Source: Endomychus coccineus (taxonomy: Eukaryota; Arthropoda; Insecta; Coleoptera; Endomychidae). Taken from it: a stretch of 64,000 nucleotides of DNA. The position numbers and the translations under genes were made by a program. A model generated the notes under the pieces. The model made no database searches, was not told the origin of the DNA, and saw only the letters and a program-made list of their open reading frames with translations. The DNA is taken from positions 175,008,868-175,072,867 of the forward strand of contig OY294069.1 in NCBI GenBank assembly GCA_958510875.1, given 5' to 3'. Shown one piece after another: positions 11,590 through 22,900 of this stretch. Numbering within the stretch: position 1 is the first letter of the stretch; each line of letters starts with the position of its first letter.

Positions 11590-13443
11590 CAGTGGCGGCT
11601 CCTCGAAGGAGGCTAAGGAGGCTCAGCCTCCTCACCAATTTATCTTAATGATCATTCTCCATTTTATTTCCTGTTTCTCTGATAATTCTTTAAATTTTAC
11701 AATTAATTCCCCGTTCTCAGTAGTTATTTTTAATCTGGCAACAGTGCCCTGAGGCCAGACTCTATATATCTCAAAACGCTGAGCATGTGTTGTTCAACGC
11801 AGTTGCCGTTTTTCCGACCAGTCCGAACGCCATCTGGGTAAATCAGCGAAAACGGCAACACCCTCTGGAGGCTAGCCTGCGGCAGCCGCTAGCAATCTAT
11901 GACATACGAGACGTGCGTTCTGCCGACTGCCGAGTAGGTCAGTCAGTGCTTGTTTGTTTATGTGTTGTCACGCCAAGTAAGGTTAGATTGTTGTCTGTTG
12001 TAAATTTGAAATGAGTGTTAGTGAGTTAGTTGCTGCCTTTTAGAAAATCTATTTAGTGAATTAACATATGACGAAAGTGTTTCTTTTAGATAAACGGCCT
12101 TTACCGGATTTGAAAGGATTAGTATTGTCAGGTAACTATCAAAATCGATCATTGTTAATACTAATAGTAATATTGACAAGACGAAGTTTAAAAAAAATCA
12201 TTGATTTCCCTGTAATGCTCCAACTCGATGGAATTTTACATCACGTGCAGTATTTACCATCCATAAAAATAAAGACAAATTAATTGAAACATTTGATTTT
12301 GTATTAAACAGTGATGACTTTCCAACAGATCAGGTTTCATTAAATGCTGCTGTTGGTTTAAAATCTTATTTAGAAAATGAAGAATTTTTGTTTTTTCTTG
12401 ATAATTTTAAATTAATATTTGAACAAACTGATCTTATTTTTCAAATTTTACAACATACATTCAAGAGATCATTTGAAACATCTCATTGGAAAAATTTCAA
12501 GTTTCCGTAATACAGAATTTCATCTTAATATTTTGTTTGAAAATTTTTCAACTGATGAGGCTCCTCCCGCGAAAAGGAGGAAAACATATAATTTGGTAGA
12601 CAAGAAACAACATTAAGTATAAACAACTTTTTTATGAAATTTTAGATGCTATTAAAGGTCAAATTAAGATTCGATTTTCCGATTTACATGAATTGAGGTT
12701 TTTTGACTTTCGAATCTTTTTCAAAAGAGTTCCCCAATACACTTTAAGATAACTTAGTTCTAAAATATGAATTATTCATAAAATAGCACGGCACAATGAA
12801 TTATGCGTTATATTATATACTCGGATAAAGATATTTTAGGCCAGTATGACAGTCACGCCGATATGATAAAATATATGATAGACAATGATTTGAAACAAGT
12901 TTTACCTCAGTTTTATAAACTACTTTGTTTGACAGTCACCATTTCTGTCACGTCGGCATCGGTGGAGAGATCATTTTCTACTCTCAAACGAATTAAAACT
13001 TACATGCCAAATACAATGGGCCAAAATCGTTTATACAATGTTAGTTTAATATCTATTGAAAAAGATTTAGTAAAACACTTTAAAAAAAAATGATACATTT
13101 TTTGATAATATTATTGATCATTTTTCGCAAACTAAAGACCGTAGAATTCCGTTAATATATAAAAAAAATGATAGAATTAATAAAAAAAAACAAAATATGA
13201 AAAATTCCAAAAAAAAGAAAAAATATTAAAAATCCAAAAAAAATAAAAGAGAAAGAACGGACAAAAAATTGTTTGCCAACAGAAACTCTATACCTCCGGT
13301 TCTTGCTGGGTAACAATTAATTTTGTCACTGAAGTAGCTGGTACGGTCGCTGTGCAAAGGTTAAAAGGCTGTGAATAGAGTATATTTTTACAAAAACGTT
13401 TTATGTCCAGTCTCCTCTCTCAAAAATTCACGAGCCGCCACTG
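11590..13443 (+). mobile_element. hAT (ZMYM1-type) element with perfect target duplication
   Basis: The element begins CAGTGGCGGCTCCTCG and ends with the inverted form CGAGCCGCCACTG. It is flanked on both sides by the identical 8-bp target duplication TATGCTAT (11582-11589 and 13444-13451), the hallmark of hAT insertion. The interior holds a broken transposase related to zinc finger MYM-type 1-like hAT proteins. The intact duplication shows the insertion boundaries are exact and that the insertion is not very old, although the coding region is badly degraded; the inserting copy may already have been defective and moved in trans. Confidence 0.95.
12064..13093 (+). pseudogene. ZMYM1-type hAT transposase, broken
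   Basis: Three frame pieces remain. At 12280-12480 the sequence reads LIETFDFVLNSDDF followed by FEQTDLIFQILQHTF, matching the middle of ZMYM1-like hAT transposases. At 12500-12640 comes a segment with PPAKRRKTYN. At 12900-13093 there is the C-terminal dimerisation domain, VTSASVERSFSTLKRIKTYM followed by RLYNVSLISIEKDLV. The N-terminal TTF zinc finger and the DUF4371 region are not recognisable here, so most of the front is deleted or decayed. Several stops and frameshifts separate the pieces. A very A-rich stretch (13082-13260) follows the end. Confidence 0.85.
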
Positions 13444-13451
13444 TATGCTAT

Positions 13452-14204
13452 GTAATAACGGTCTACTCATTCTGGAATAAAAATAATTCCATCCGATCGT
13501 GAAAATACTACATAATATACAAGGAGGAAAATATCACTCTGAATGAATCTAAGCTACTTGTTAAGAACTACGACAGCGCTCCCAATGTACTGCCTCGCGT
13601 TTCTGCGACCCTGCTACCAGTATTCGCACGAAACCGACCACGCTGACGGGGAATCTACATCCTCGCCTACTCCTGCGCTCTAAAGTTGTCTCTCTACTAA
13701 ATACTTACTTACACTTCAAACACGCTAGTCGGGGGACCGCGTGGTGGTTGTTCTCATCGCGGCACTGGTTTCGCCATCTACCGACAAACCGCTGAAGCTT
13801 GTTCAACCTACGTCGTTTTGATTAATGATTCGTCGACGCGGTTCATCGTAATATAAACAAACTAAGCGAAATTATATAGGCTGTTAACAGTTTTGACTGA
13901 AAATGTTAATAAGATGTTATTAATCAGTATAGTATGTTCATTTAATCTTGTGGATTGCATCATAATTATTCATAATTGAATAGCGAAGTGAGGATATATT
14001 TTGACAATTCTTTGTACGAATATCATGAAAATTGTGTCAAGTGTTGATAGTCTAGTCGCCACCCGAAGAACATTATGAAAGATTTTTTTTACCTTTGTAA
14101 ATTTATTTAAAAAAATTATTTGCCGGTCTTCTGTGAATGATTCATCATCCACCTCATTTTAGGAAGTTGTGACATATGGATATAGAAAAACAACTGATAT
14201 AAAT
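13452..14204. other. No recognisable gene; GC-richer island
   Basis: About 13560-13830 is clearly less AT-rich than the surroundings and free of recognisable element remains. It has no long open frame. It could be a host regulatory region or an untranslated exon, but nothing in the sequence decides this. Confidence 0.4.
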
Positions 14205-14310
14205 AAGAAATAATCACCCTTATTCAATAAAATACTGTTGAAGTACCTAAAGTAGCTTTCATAGCCATCATCATAGTAAACTAAATTAGAAATTAAAATG
14301 TGTTCTTCAG
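14205..14310 (-). repeat. Dispersed Penelope-type terminal fragment
   Basis: On the minus strand the order TTTAGTTTACT, ATGATGATGGCTA, AAAGCTAC, ACTTCAACAGTATTTT, GAATAAGGGTGATTATTTC matches the copies at 24.1, 53.3 and 61.6 kb. Here the ribozyme-like core is broken (CTGATGA has become ATGATGA and the second half of the central hairpin is lost). Confidence 0.6.
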
Positions 14311-14711
14311 CGTGTTCTTACACCTTGAATTTGAAAGTAGTGGCTAACTTGGCTAATTGGTTGCGTTCCAATATCCTTTTTTGTTTACGCGCAGATATTA
14401 TTGGTTAAACAAATTTGATAAGGTTGAGATATCGCAATCCATATGGTCATTGATTAGATTATGGGTATTTTTTTGTTGTTTTATTTCCAATGATTCTCTT
14501 AGACTTAATCTAAAAACTTCCGAATGTAATATTCGTAAGTCTGAATCATTTCTGTTAATAAATGAGTTGAATAGTCTATTTTCAGATTATCAAAACTAAA
14601 TTCATAGTAATCGAGCATAACATAATACTAACACAAACCTTTCTTGTTTCTCCTACTAGTTTTCGTCCGGCGCATCCACCAAATTTACGAACAAAATTTT
14701 TTTTCCAATGT

Positions 14712-15235
14712 TCAATAATTAAAATAGATTGATGCGCGTAACAGTAAATATAATGTGCATGTGAAAATGTTCTTTTGATAATGGCTCATCACGGAGGTCA
14801 CATCGCAACTTTGTGCGATTAGTTTATTGTTATCAGATCCAGAAGGAGCATTTAAAATAGTTTGCAATTCATTCAGCAACGTTTCTGCTAATACAACAAT
14901 ATTACGTTCAAAACAAAACCAAAAGCGTCCATTGAACACGTATCGAATAATGACCATTTGCTGATGATCAGAGGTATCTGTAGTTCCATCGGCCTCCAAA
15001 GCAATAAAATTTGCAGATTTGATTTTTTTTATTATTTCCTGCTTGTAAATTTTGAAACATTGCAGCGAGCAATTCGTTTTGAATAGTCATATATATTCAG
15101 CGTCTAATTCAACTGAAAAGTTGATTAAGCCTACATAAATACCTAGATTTTCCTACGTCAATGTTTCATCATGGTATCGAAACGCCAATTCAAAGGCATC
15201 ACAAAATTTTATAGACATAATTAACTGGCAAAAAT
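14712..15235 (-). pseudogene. ZMYM1-type hAT transposase, DUF4371 region
   Basis: Reading from 15230 leftward, AFELAFRYHDET, then GIYVGLINFSVELDAEY, matches the DUF4371 start of ZMYM1-like hAT transposases (AFRGHDE, then GNFLELL). Then comes LEADGTTDTSDHQQMVII (about 15000-14945), which contains the D..TTD catalytic-core motif of the family. A further about 80 residues follow with weaker similarity (VLAETLLNELQTILN). At least two frameshifts lie near 15060-15190. The N-terminal zinc finger and the C-terminal dimerisation domain are not seen. The element's terminus is probably the feature at 15806-15850. Dead copy of a relative of the 11.6-13.4 kb element, but a different part of the protein survives. 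Confidence 0.8.
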
Positions 15236-15805
15236 ATGACGATTTTTTTCCACAACTTCGTTATACTTACACTAAACCTCTTTCTTGAAAATTATGCACA
15301 CGAAACAAAATAGTTTATTTGTCACTGGGCATTCGCTCATCCACTCGTATTTTTCATAGATATTCCTGTTGAATACTCTATTGTAAGTTCGGGTTTTACT
15401 TCTGGAAATGTAGTTTATTTGAAGATCAGGAGAAGGCCTTCCTTTCTTTTAGATTTAAAGTTTTTCCTCAAATGATAGCGGGTGTTCTTAAAAATTATGC
15501 ACACAATTAACTTCCAACATTCATAATACGTCACTTGAGACTTTACCTCTTCGAATTGAATTCACATACTGTACACTATGAAAGTATGACGTTTACTGGA
15601 GATACGTACCGTTGTGCCACAAACCGACGGTATAAGCGCGTATGGCGAAGATAACCGTAGTCAACCGAATCATATTCGGAATAGGTACACGTCAGAACAT
15701 TCCCCGAAACATAGAATTGAGCGTTATCAATGCATGCGCCTGACGTGCGGAATAAAATAATGCACTAAATTGCATTTGAATTTCTTTTTGTTTTTATCTT
15801 GGTGG
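15236..15805 (-). other. Probable non-coding or decayed front of the ZMYM1-type element
   Basis: Lies between the DUF4371 remnant and the element's presumed end. I cannot align it to the zinc-finger portion of the family; only its position suggests it belongs to the element. Confidence 0.4.
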
Positions 15806-15850
15806 TTAGATAGGCACGTGCCCTTGTGCCCTTTAGTTCAGTCGCCACTG
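15806..15850 (-). repeat. hAT terminal inverted repeat, single end
   Basis: Read on the minus strand the block begins CAGTGGCGACTGAACTAAAG and continues with a GGGCACAAGGGCACGTGCC palindrome-like stretch. The first eight bases equal the terminus of the 11590-13443 element. Its position upstream of the minus-strand ZMYM1-type pseudogene suits that element's 5' end. I did not find the opposite terminus or the duplicated target (CCCTATAT would be expected). Confidence 0.6.
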
Positions 15851-17759
15851 CCCTATATCTGTTTAACTACAAACATTTAGACTGAGGTAACTTTGGCTTA
15901 ATCATAATATATATGTTTACCTTAGGAATCTATTGGTGAATTTTTCCCTCGAGACTACCCTGCATATAGGACGAATAGGTCGCTGTACAAAGACATGGAC
16001 ATTTATCCTCACACTAAATTTATTTTATTTTTGAGAAGAAGAACTTGAGCGTTCTGAAACCAATCATTCGATATTTCAAGGATCCCATTAACAATAATTG
16101 ATTTGATTACCATGAAGAAGTAGGAACTATTGTTATGTTGAAATAATATTTTGACAATAAACTTATTAAAAATTGGTGTTTTATTTTATTGAACTTTCAC
16201 CATTCCTAGAATGTTTTATAACTTGTTAACCCCCACACAAACAAACAGTGAACCTGTAAATTCAGATATATGAGTATAAACTTGATAATACAACATATCC
16301 ATGATTAAATAATAAATTCCAACGCCGGCTTCTGTAATGAGGCTAATAATAATGATTATCCCTCTCTTGAATATCAAATGCTTAACATGGACGGTGTAAT
16401 AAGTTACCAAGCTCTGTTGTTTTATTTTATCCTTGGTGCTTGTGCAAATTCACATTCGTGTGATATCTTCTAATTTAAAATTCAGACAGACTAATATCTG
16501 TGTTTAGCGCAAAAGTCCGGGTTTCGCGATGCAACTTCGTATAGCCAAACAGACTGATACTTATTCGGTAGCGTCAGATAAGTGTAGTTTATGTTAATGA
16601 TTATATGCATGCTTTTAAAAGTTAAAGTTGGAGTAGGAGACGCTAGGAGTGGGGGTAAATTGGATTCGCCATGTGCACTCTGTAATTATTAGTAGTGGCC
16701 TCTGGTGGGACATCTAGCACTTGCACGGATGCAAACCCGGAGTACTCCGATTTTTTTTTCGTTCGAGCAATCAGAACTGGAAATAGAGAATCGAGTTGCA
16801 GGGGACGCATTTGAGACATTCCTGCGGTGTTTCTTTAGATTGGAGGAGTCCTTTCTGTTTTTTAATAGAAGCAATAATGGCAGGCGAATAATTTTATTGT
16901 CGGGTACACTTAATTCCATTGAAATTGGACCTATAATACAAATATTACGTGATATTTCATCTTCAATTTACATCTTGCTGGTCATTATCAATAGAAGCTG
17001 TTGAATGAGGTTATGAAGATTGTATTCTGTAATACTTTGATCTTTTGTCAGAATTGAAAGCTCATAATCGATGAACTATCAAACAACGGCGGTTTTACTG
17101 TAGATGCATTTGTGCAGTGATACACGCTTAAAATTAGGTTAGCTATTTCGATAATAACCAAATAGAATAGAATATCAATGCTTAATTTAACATGCTGAAA
17201 CTTGACATATGAACTTATTGGTATCGAATCTGCAACACAACTGCAGCTAATTCAATTTTCGAATAGCACCCAGAAATGATCCATTTAATCATACGTAGAC
17301 CACTCAGACATGTGCAACAGGAGATACGTATACTTACATTACGAGATTCGCGTGCATTGCTCAAAACACTGACTAATTTTGTTTGACAATTGTTCAGCGC
17401 TCACATGTGCTTATATTCAACGTTAGCGAGGATGGAGCGATCGCAATAAAAGCATATTCGGTAGGATATATTGAAGAAATCACAAAATATTTCCTAACAC
17501 GTGTATGAATAATTGCTTTTTGGACAGAGTTAAGCTGAGAAGAGAGTTGACGGTTATAAATTTCTCCGCCACTGGTAACCTACGAAACAGCACGTCATCA
17601 CGTTTTAGAGCTGTTTATGGCAATATGTGTGAATGAAATTTCGCTCCAATGTCTCCTTTTTTTGCGTAGAGGGGAGGAAATCTTGTATAAACAGTAGACC
17701 CTTCAGGAGCCCGTGCCCCGGGGTGTGCCGGATTCTTACCGACGAAAACCCCTCCCCCA
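15851..17759. other. No recognisable gene
   Basis: Open frames of 76-99 codons near 16689-17004 overlap on both strands and carry no family signature. No element ends were recognised. Confidence 0.5.
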
Positions 17760-18010
17760 TGAAATAGGTTCTCCTTTCCAGATGTCCTGTGTTTGCTATG
17801 AAATTCAGTAGCCTGATGTAGGGGATACTTCGGATTTCGTCGGGTGTAGTTTTAACATCTCCGAAGTACGTTCGACGACAAACCGCGTGGTGCACTGACA
17901 CAGCACATGCATGGGTTTCTCTTCTTCCACGACGCAACGCCTGAATCTGCAGAAATATTTGTTGCAACAAGATTCCGTATTTTTTGTCTGCTGAACGTCA
18001 GTAGATTTTC
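17760..18010 (-). pseudogene. LINE ORF2 C-terminal end
   Basis: Two overlapping frames together read CCNKYFCRFRRC, VVEEEKPMHVLCQCTT, then after a frameshift near 17890 RRTYFGDVKTTPDEIRSI and LLNFIANTGH. This is the C-terminal zinc-knuckle pattern of non-LTR retrotransposons (C-x2-C, an acidic EEE.x.HVLC.C segment, then RR..YFG), which follows the RNase H domain. Upstream protein cannot be followed with confidence, although an open frame continues to 18254. The call rests on the knuckle and on the order of the following motifs. Confidence 0.65.
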
Positions 18011-19475
18011 CACTCATTCCTGCTGGAGATCTCCCACTAGTCGGTTGATATGCGACATACGGGGCAGTTGTCTTCAGTAGGCACGTGGTTCTGTTTCGAG
18101 CGATTTTTTGGTTATAGGCATGAGAAATTCCACAAGTTGGCTGTGGTCCAATCAGGAGTTGTTTATCCTTTAATTTGGAAGATATTTGAAGAATAATATA
18201 TTTTTCAACATATTCAAACGCGCTGTGTTGCCATAACGAAGCATTTGCAAACATACATGTATATGAACTTTTTTAAATATTTTTTGATATAGAACCCAAG
18301 ATTGAATTTTGACAGTCTAGTTTTGTTACAACCTGTATACCTACAGCTGGGAAGATTTTCGTAAAGCAGCAAGTTGCTAACCAATTTGCAATTGTTTATA
18401 GATAGAAACCTCGAGGGCTTTTAGTGAATCTGTAGTATTAAAATTCATTTGTACCATACTGATGACAAATGTTTTTTAACGCTTAAAAGAGCGTTTTTTT
18501 AAGAAATACAATGGCGAAGTACAGCCTAAATTCATTTAGCTTGATAAGAATGGAGAAAACACCATTTGCAACAATTCCAGATTTTAATAATTGTGTAATT
18601 GATGTTCTTGCGAATTCCAAAAATAGACGAATGGATTTTCTATACAAATAATCTCAAGTTAAGATATATGTTGAGATTTTAGGATAAGTTCACTGTTTAT
18701 CTTAGAAGTTGATGATCTGAGAGCATGTACCTATAATTTTTTTGAGATTTAAATATTAAATAACTGTTTAAATATTATTTTAAATAAATTTTTGTCGAGA
18801 TTTTTAACTATCGCATCAAAAAATGAGATTATTGGCAAACGGAACCTTTATTTTCAGCAAATATTTTATTCTGCTAATTTCCTATTTACAATTTTACTAT
18901 TTACAATTTTACCCAGTGAATGGCATAGAAGAATTTCGAAAAAAGCAGCCACAAAAAATTGAATTATAGTTTGAATAAGTGAAATGAATTCAGAAATTGT
19001 TCTTTAATTGAGAGGAAATTAACCTTTTATTCGGTGAAATTGAGAATAGATTATCAAGTTAATTTGAGATCGAATTAACGGTTTATGAAACAGTAGAACA
19101 CGAAAGTGGCTGAAAGGCACGTCACCAGCAGGGACAATTGCAATATTATGATAAACTTTTGGCAGCCAGTAGGATACACGCCTTGGATCTGCACAACGTC
19201 GTTGCAGGCTGGGTAAACTACTGTAAAGTTACCGCCACCCTCAAACACGTACACTACAAATGTCTTCATTAATGTCCCGATCTCGCCCTTCTTCAGCCTA
19301 CTTCGTGGCTAAACGTCCTAATTATTTACGTTTGTTGCCGAAACAAACTTATGTCACCGCGTTCTGCAATAATTGCTGGAACCGTTACCAACGTCTTGAA
19401 TTTTCTGTTTGCATGAAATCGATGTTGGAAGAACGATTGATTAGTTTATGTGTTCATTCTGCTGACATCGCGTAC
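18011..19475. other. No recognisable gene
   Basis: AT-rich. A 14-bp unit (TATTTACAATTTTAC) is repeated in tandem at about 18883-18912. A 64-codon minus-strand frame (19075-19269) with a hydrophobic C-terminal stretch has no recognisable family. Confidence 0.5.
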
Positions 19476-19512
19476 GCACACACACACACACACACACACA
19501 TACATACATACA
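19476..19512 (+). repeat. (CA)n then (TACA)n microsatellite
   Basis: About 12 CA units followed by three TACA units. Simple repeat. Confidence 0.95.
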
Positions 19513-19776
19513 TCATTAACCTTGCACAGGAAATCTGAGCAGATAGTACTTGGGCATCATCAAGCCCAACCTTCTAACTACTCATAAAGACGTAGTTCGT
19601 AAAACGCGTATGTCATCAGTACCTTATCTAGCATTAATTAGACGATGTATCCGATTGATTCATTTCACTTGAAGCATTTGTGGTAAGCATAATTGATTTT
19701 CTGAAATTACTATAAGATAACATAGCCTTGACCAGTAGATGGGAGCACCTCACTTGACCTGGTCATAAGTTTATAT

Positions 19777-20040
19777 CAGTAAACCACTCGTGAATCGTTC
19801 CAATCGATGGTGAAGAGTCCCCATACTGTTTAACAAGCGATGATTTGGTTCGCGTAATTTTCCTCCTAAGGAATAATGATAAATCAAGAAGCGAAATTCA
19901 CTGTTTTCCATGTTCACAAAAATGTTGCTTCCTTGCGATGGGTGTTAAAACAGAACTCGATGACTTATAATGTCACATGGGATTTTTGATTCTGGCGCCA
20001 TCTGTTTATTTTACAGGTACTTTTCCCTTTGCCCTCGTAT
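19777..20040 (-). mobile_element. mariner 5' end fragment
   Basis: Read leftward from 20040, the sequence starts with the mariner terminal repeat (ATACGAGGGCAAAGGGAAAA), continues through the same 5' leader as the 34.4-kb copy (GGCGCCA..TC, GTTCTGTTTTAACACCCATC), reaches the start codon region (AACATGGAAAACAGTGAATT, about 19912-19893), and encodes the first 40 or so residues (SEFRFLIYHYSL, then SLVKQYGDSSPSIGTIHEWF in broken frame). It stops in the helix-turn-helix region at 19777. The rest of the element is absent, so this is a truncated copy. Confidence 0.9.
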
Positions 20041-20520
20041 GATCTAAATATTACGAAATGAATCGAACGTTCAAACAAATTTATTATTAAGCATTGAGAA
20101 AATTCACATTTTAAACCTTTCCTAGCTAACGTCTATAATTGTGACTACTGCTGACATAAAACTTCAAATCACAGCAAGATGAATAGTTTCCGACCGTTAT
20201 CGATGTTGACTAACATATTCTTCTACTAGCATATCGTGAGTTGAAGTTCGGAAGTTTTAACTTAGGTCCGAACTCGATAAATCATTGATTAATAATAAAC
20301 TGGAACTGAGAGAGATATGCTTTCTGATTTATGATTCTTCACACCGAGAAATCTGTGAGCTGAAGTTTATTCGTCATCACTTTTGCAAAAACTACCGCTC
20401 ATACTTGAATATACAGGGTTCCAGCTGAAATACGTTCCACATTATGTCTATCTACTTGTATAGAAGTTGACGCTTATTTATACTGAGACTTGATTTGCTT
20501 TCGATCGTCAATTTCTTCAA
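20041..20520. other. No recognisable gene
   Basis: Contains ATACAGGGTTCCAGCTGAAA at about 20411, similar to common insect repeat termini, but no partner was found. Confidence 0.45.
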
Positions 20521-20985
20521 TTAAGTATTGGAGTTTATTATGATGTAAAATAAGCCATCTCGTAAATGGTCACCTAAAGTGGTGATAGATAGCGGAACAA
20601 AGTTTCTGATGATCTCAAGTTTTTGACGGCTTTCATGGTTGGAATAGAAAAATAAGCTTTTGTGATAGTCTGATGAGAGGGTACCGTTGGTGGTGATACC
20701 GAACATGAATGTGGAGGATTTTGTAGGATTAGTTTTACCTGACATCATCATATTAAAGATTCTGGGTTCTGCATTATTTCTTGCTTCATCTTCACTCAAT
20801 GCATCGGCCGGTTTTGCTTCTCTGGTTTTGATTGATGATATTGGGCTCTAGATGAGAAAGAAATATGAAGTTTATCATCATCTTCAAAGGTGTGAACGTT
20901 CTAACTATCGTTGATAGCAAGACCAAGAACTATGTTGTTTCCAATACAGACCCCTGTGGAATACAAGCTTTGGTAGACATTGGAT
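20521..20985 (-). pseudogene. LINE family B reverse transcriptase fragment
   Basis: Jockey-like LINE. Leftward from about 20960 broken frames read IPQGSVL (the PQGS motif of the RT), then FEDDDKLHISFSS where F.DDTKLH is the catalytic FADD box with Ala replaced by Glu, then a decayed linker. Next comes MMSGKTNPTKSSTFMFGIT (about 20755), which matches the conserved block before the primer-grip region of this family and recurs at 40.95 and 57.6 kb. The last part (20521-20690) follows the family poorly. Frameshifts and stops make it inactive. Confidence 0.72.
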
Positions 20986-21296
20986 CGGGGTCTTAGTCTC
21001 GTCAATCACCACCTAAAGTGTTATTATGGAGTTTCATTACTGGTTGCAATGTAGAATGTGAAAAGGAGATAAATGCGATATGTAACGTTTTTCATTGTAG
21101 TAACTGATATTATGCCGTTAACTAGTAAATCAATCCGATTCTATAATAGAAATTCACGTCATGAGCCTTGCATACTATTATAACTACGGTCAGATTCATT
21201 TCCGATATTGATCTCACACGGGTAAGTCATTTTGAGTAATTATTACTTCATTACTCAATGTTACCGAGATATTCAGTTTGCAAAATGAGACTGAGC

Positions 21297-21350
21297 TTTA
21301 CATCCAAGCCTAGCAGACGACTTGGCAGCTATGACTCTCGGCAGACCTAC
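21297..21350 (+). pseudogene. Short fragment of the 10-kb LINE family
   Basis: About 54 bp (GACGACTTGGCAGCTATGAC and flanks) match 10353-10408, the segment encoding YADDLAAV, with a stop in place of the Ala codon (GCC TAG CAG). It directly abuts the family B fragment that follows, so two unrelated LINE pieces are joined here. Confidence 0.6.
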
Positions 21351-21690
21351 GTCTCTCTCCATTCTCTATAGATATTTTCATGGTCGGTGTTCATCAGAAA
21401 TCTCGTCTGTTATTCCACATTAGGTTCCATGTAGGCGAACTAGAGGAGTTGAAGCTAGTCATACCTTCGTTGTCAAGCTCGAGACCTGTCGAACTTCCTC
21501 CTACTAGACTTTATTTTTCTTTCGAACGGTGAAATTTTGGAACTTTTTTTCTAGTGAGGTATTTCCCTATGTCTATAACCTCCAAACCTTCAAGAAAATT
21601 CGAATGCTTATTCTCTCTCTCACCATACCACCGCTGGCTCACACGATGTTCTTCGAACATAATGCGAACATAATGGGTTTTCCTTTTGGT
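21345..21690 (+). pseudogene. LINE family B C-terminal end and 3' UTR
   Basis: Broken frames read LYRYFHGRCSSEISSVIPH (about 21365), VVKLETCRTSSY, then FFRTVKFWNFFSSEVFPY and YNLQTFKKI, the conserved C-terminal end of the jockey-like family B protein. The 3' UTR follows, recognised because CCGCTGGCTCACACGATGTT (about 21630) recurs at 46.35 kb (CTGCTGGCTCACAAGATGTT). The same protein region is present at 41.1-41.4 kb. Confidence 0.75.
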
Positions 21691-22639
21691 GTTGTCATAG
21701 TATAGAAGAAAAGGAAGGTTCTGAGATATCCATATATTCAAATCATTCATTGTTTAAATTCATCAGCTGAATAATTCAGAATATGATATCATTAATTCAT
21801 CGCAACGTAATAACTTTGAATAAAATCTATCGCTAGGCACCTTTTCAATAATTGCCAATATTAGTATCTAGTATAACAGGACACCTAGAGACACACAGGA
21901 AAGCTGTTCTCCATGGAGATGCTACACTGGGTAATAAGAACTAAGTAATCTGACCAATAATAGGTTGTCTTCTTAAATCAATCCAGAGTATTTATTGCAT
22001 GTATAAGCTATTGTTTAGATTGGTCAAACAAAATGTGTGAAAATGATATACTAAGATACGTATATGAAAGAAGAGATTTAAAATGTTTGTAAGTGAATGT
22101 AGTTAATGATTTAGGTATATGAAGCACAGAATGGACACAACCAATTTGAGTGGACATGTATGACATCCCATACAAAATTTATGTAAAGCTATTCAAAACT
22201 ATTTGAAACAATCAATTGGCCAACGGGGCAACAACAATTTTTTTATCGAGTAGAATGCATGACTAAGAAAGAATTTTTTCTAATGTGGATTCAGAAACAT
22301 TGAGTGAGCACTCTTTCAGCTTCTTGGGTAGCTTGTTCATAAATATTTACTGTAATAGTTAGCAGAACAGCGACTCGAATTTAATCTTAAGTAGTAAATA
22401 TGAATATTATGGCAACATCTAGTGTTATAATTCTGCAGATTATATTATAATATTATATATATTATTATAAACATGTGTATTAGACAAGATACCCATTAGT
22501 ATGCAATTATAAATACGTAGTCACGGAAAAGTCATAATTTTAAAATCAATAAAACTGTTTCGAACATCATCTCTAAAACGTTTCTTTGTTAAGATTCGCA
22601 ACACTTTTCTTTGAAGGCAAAAAATCACATCCGAAAGAG
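21691..22639. other. No recognisable gene
   Basis: AT-rich; an alternating TATTATA stretch lies at 22438-22470. No frame or element end was recognised. Confidence 0.5.
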
Positions 22640-22900
22640 GTGAATTACCCCAGCCTGGCTAGGACATAATTATGCGACTGGGAGAAGTATGCCATGTGCA
22701 TCGCCTCCTCAGGGAAGTAGTTTACTAAATTTCTTATCAAGAAAATATTTTTTGAGATTTTGTTAGCTACACTGTCAACATGATACTCGCAACTAAGAAC
22801 TGGATCAAAGAATATACCCAAAAACTTTATATAGTCAGGGTTTTCAAAAGTAATGTTTCTGTGTATCAATTACATCACATTATACCAGTTTTGTCAAGGT
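22640..22900 (-). pseudogene. LINE reverse transcriptase thumb fragment
   Basis: From 22870 leftward an open frame of 74 codons reads IKFLGIFFDPVLSCEYHVDS, then ANKISKNIFLIRNLVNYFP, then AYFSQSHNYVLARLG. This matches the region just after the RT active site in jockey/CR1-like LINEs (KFLGI..D..L.W..H, KLS.NIFLLRNL, then SH..Y....WG). The catalytic box itself is not included. It is a different subfamily from families A, B and C of this window. Confidence 0.72.

Noticed and set aside
17605..18254. Two minus-strand host genes of 121 and 149 codons
   Set aside because: The overlapping part of the two frames is one LINE C-terminal knuckle split by a frameshift; the remaining parts have no family.
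18479..18501. Hairpin followed by a T run, like a bacterial terminator
   Set aside because: The window is clearly eukaryotic; a short hairpin before a T run is expected by chance in AT-rich DNA.
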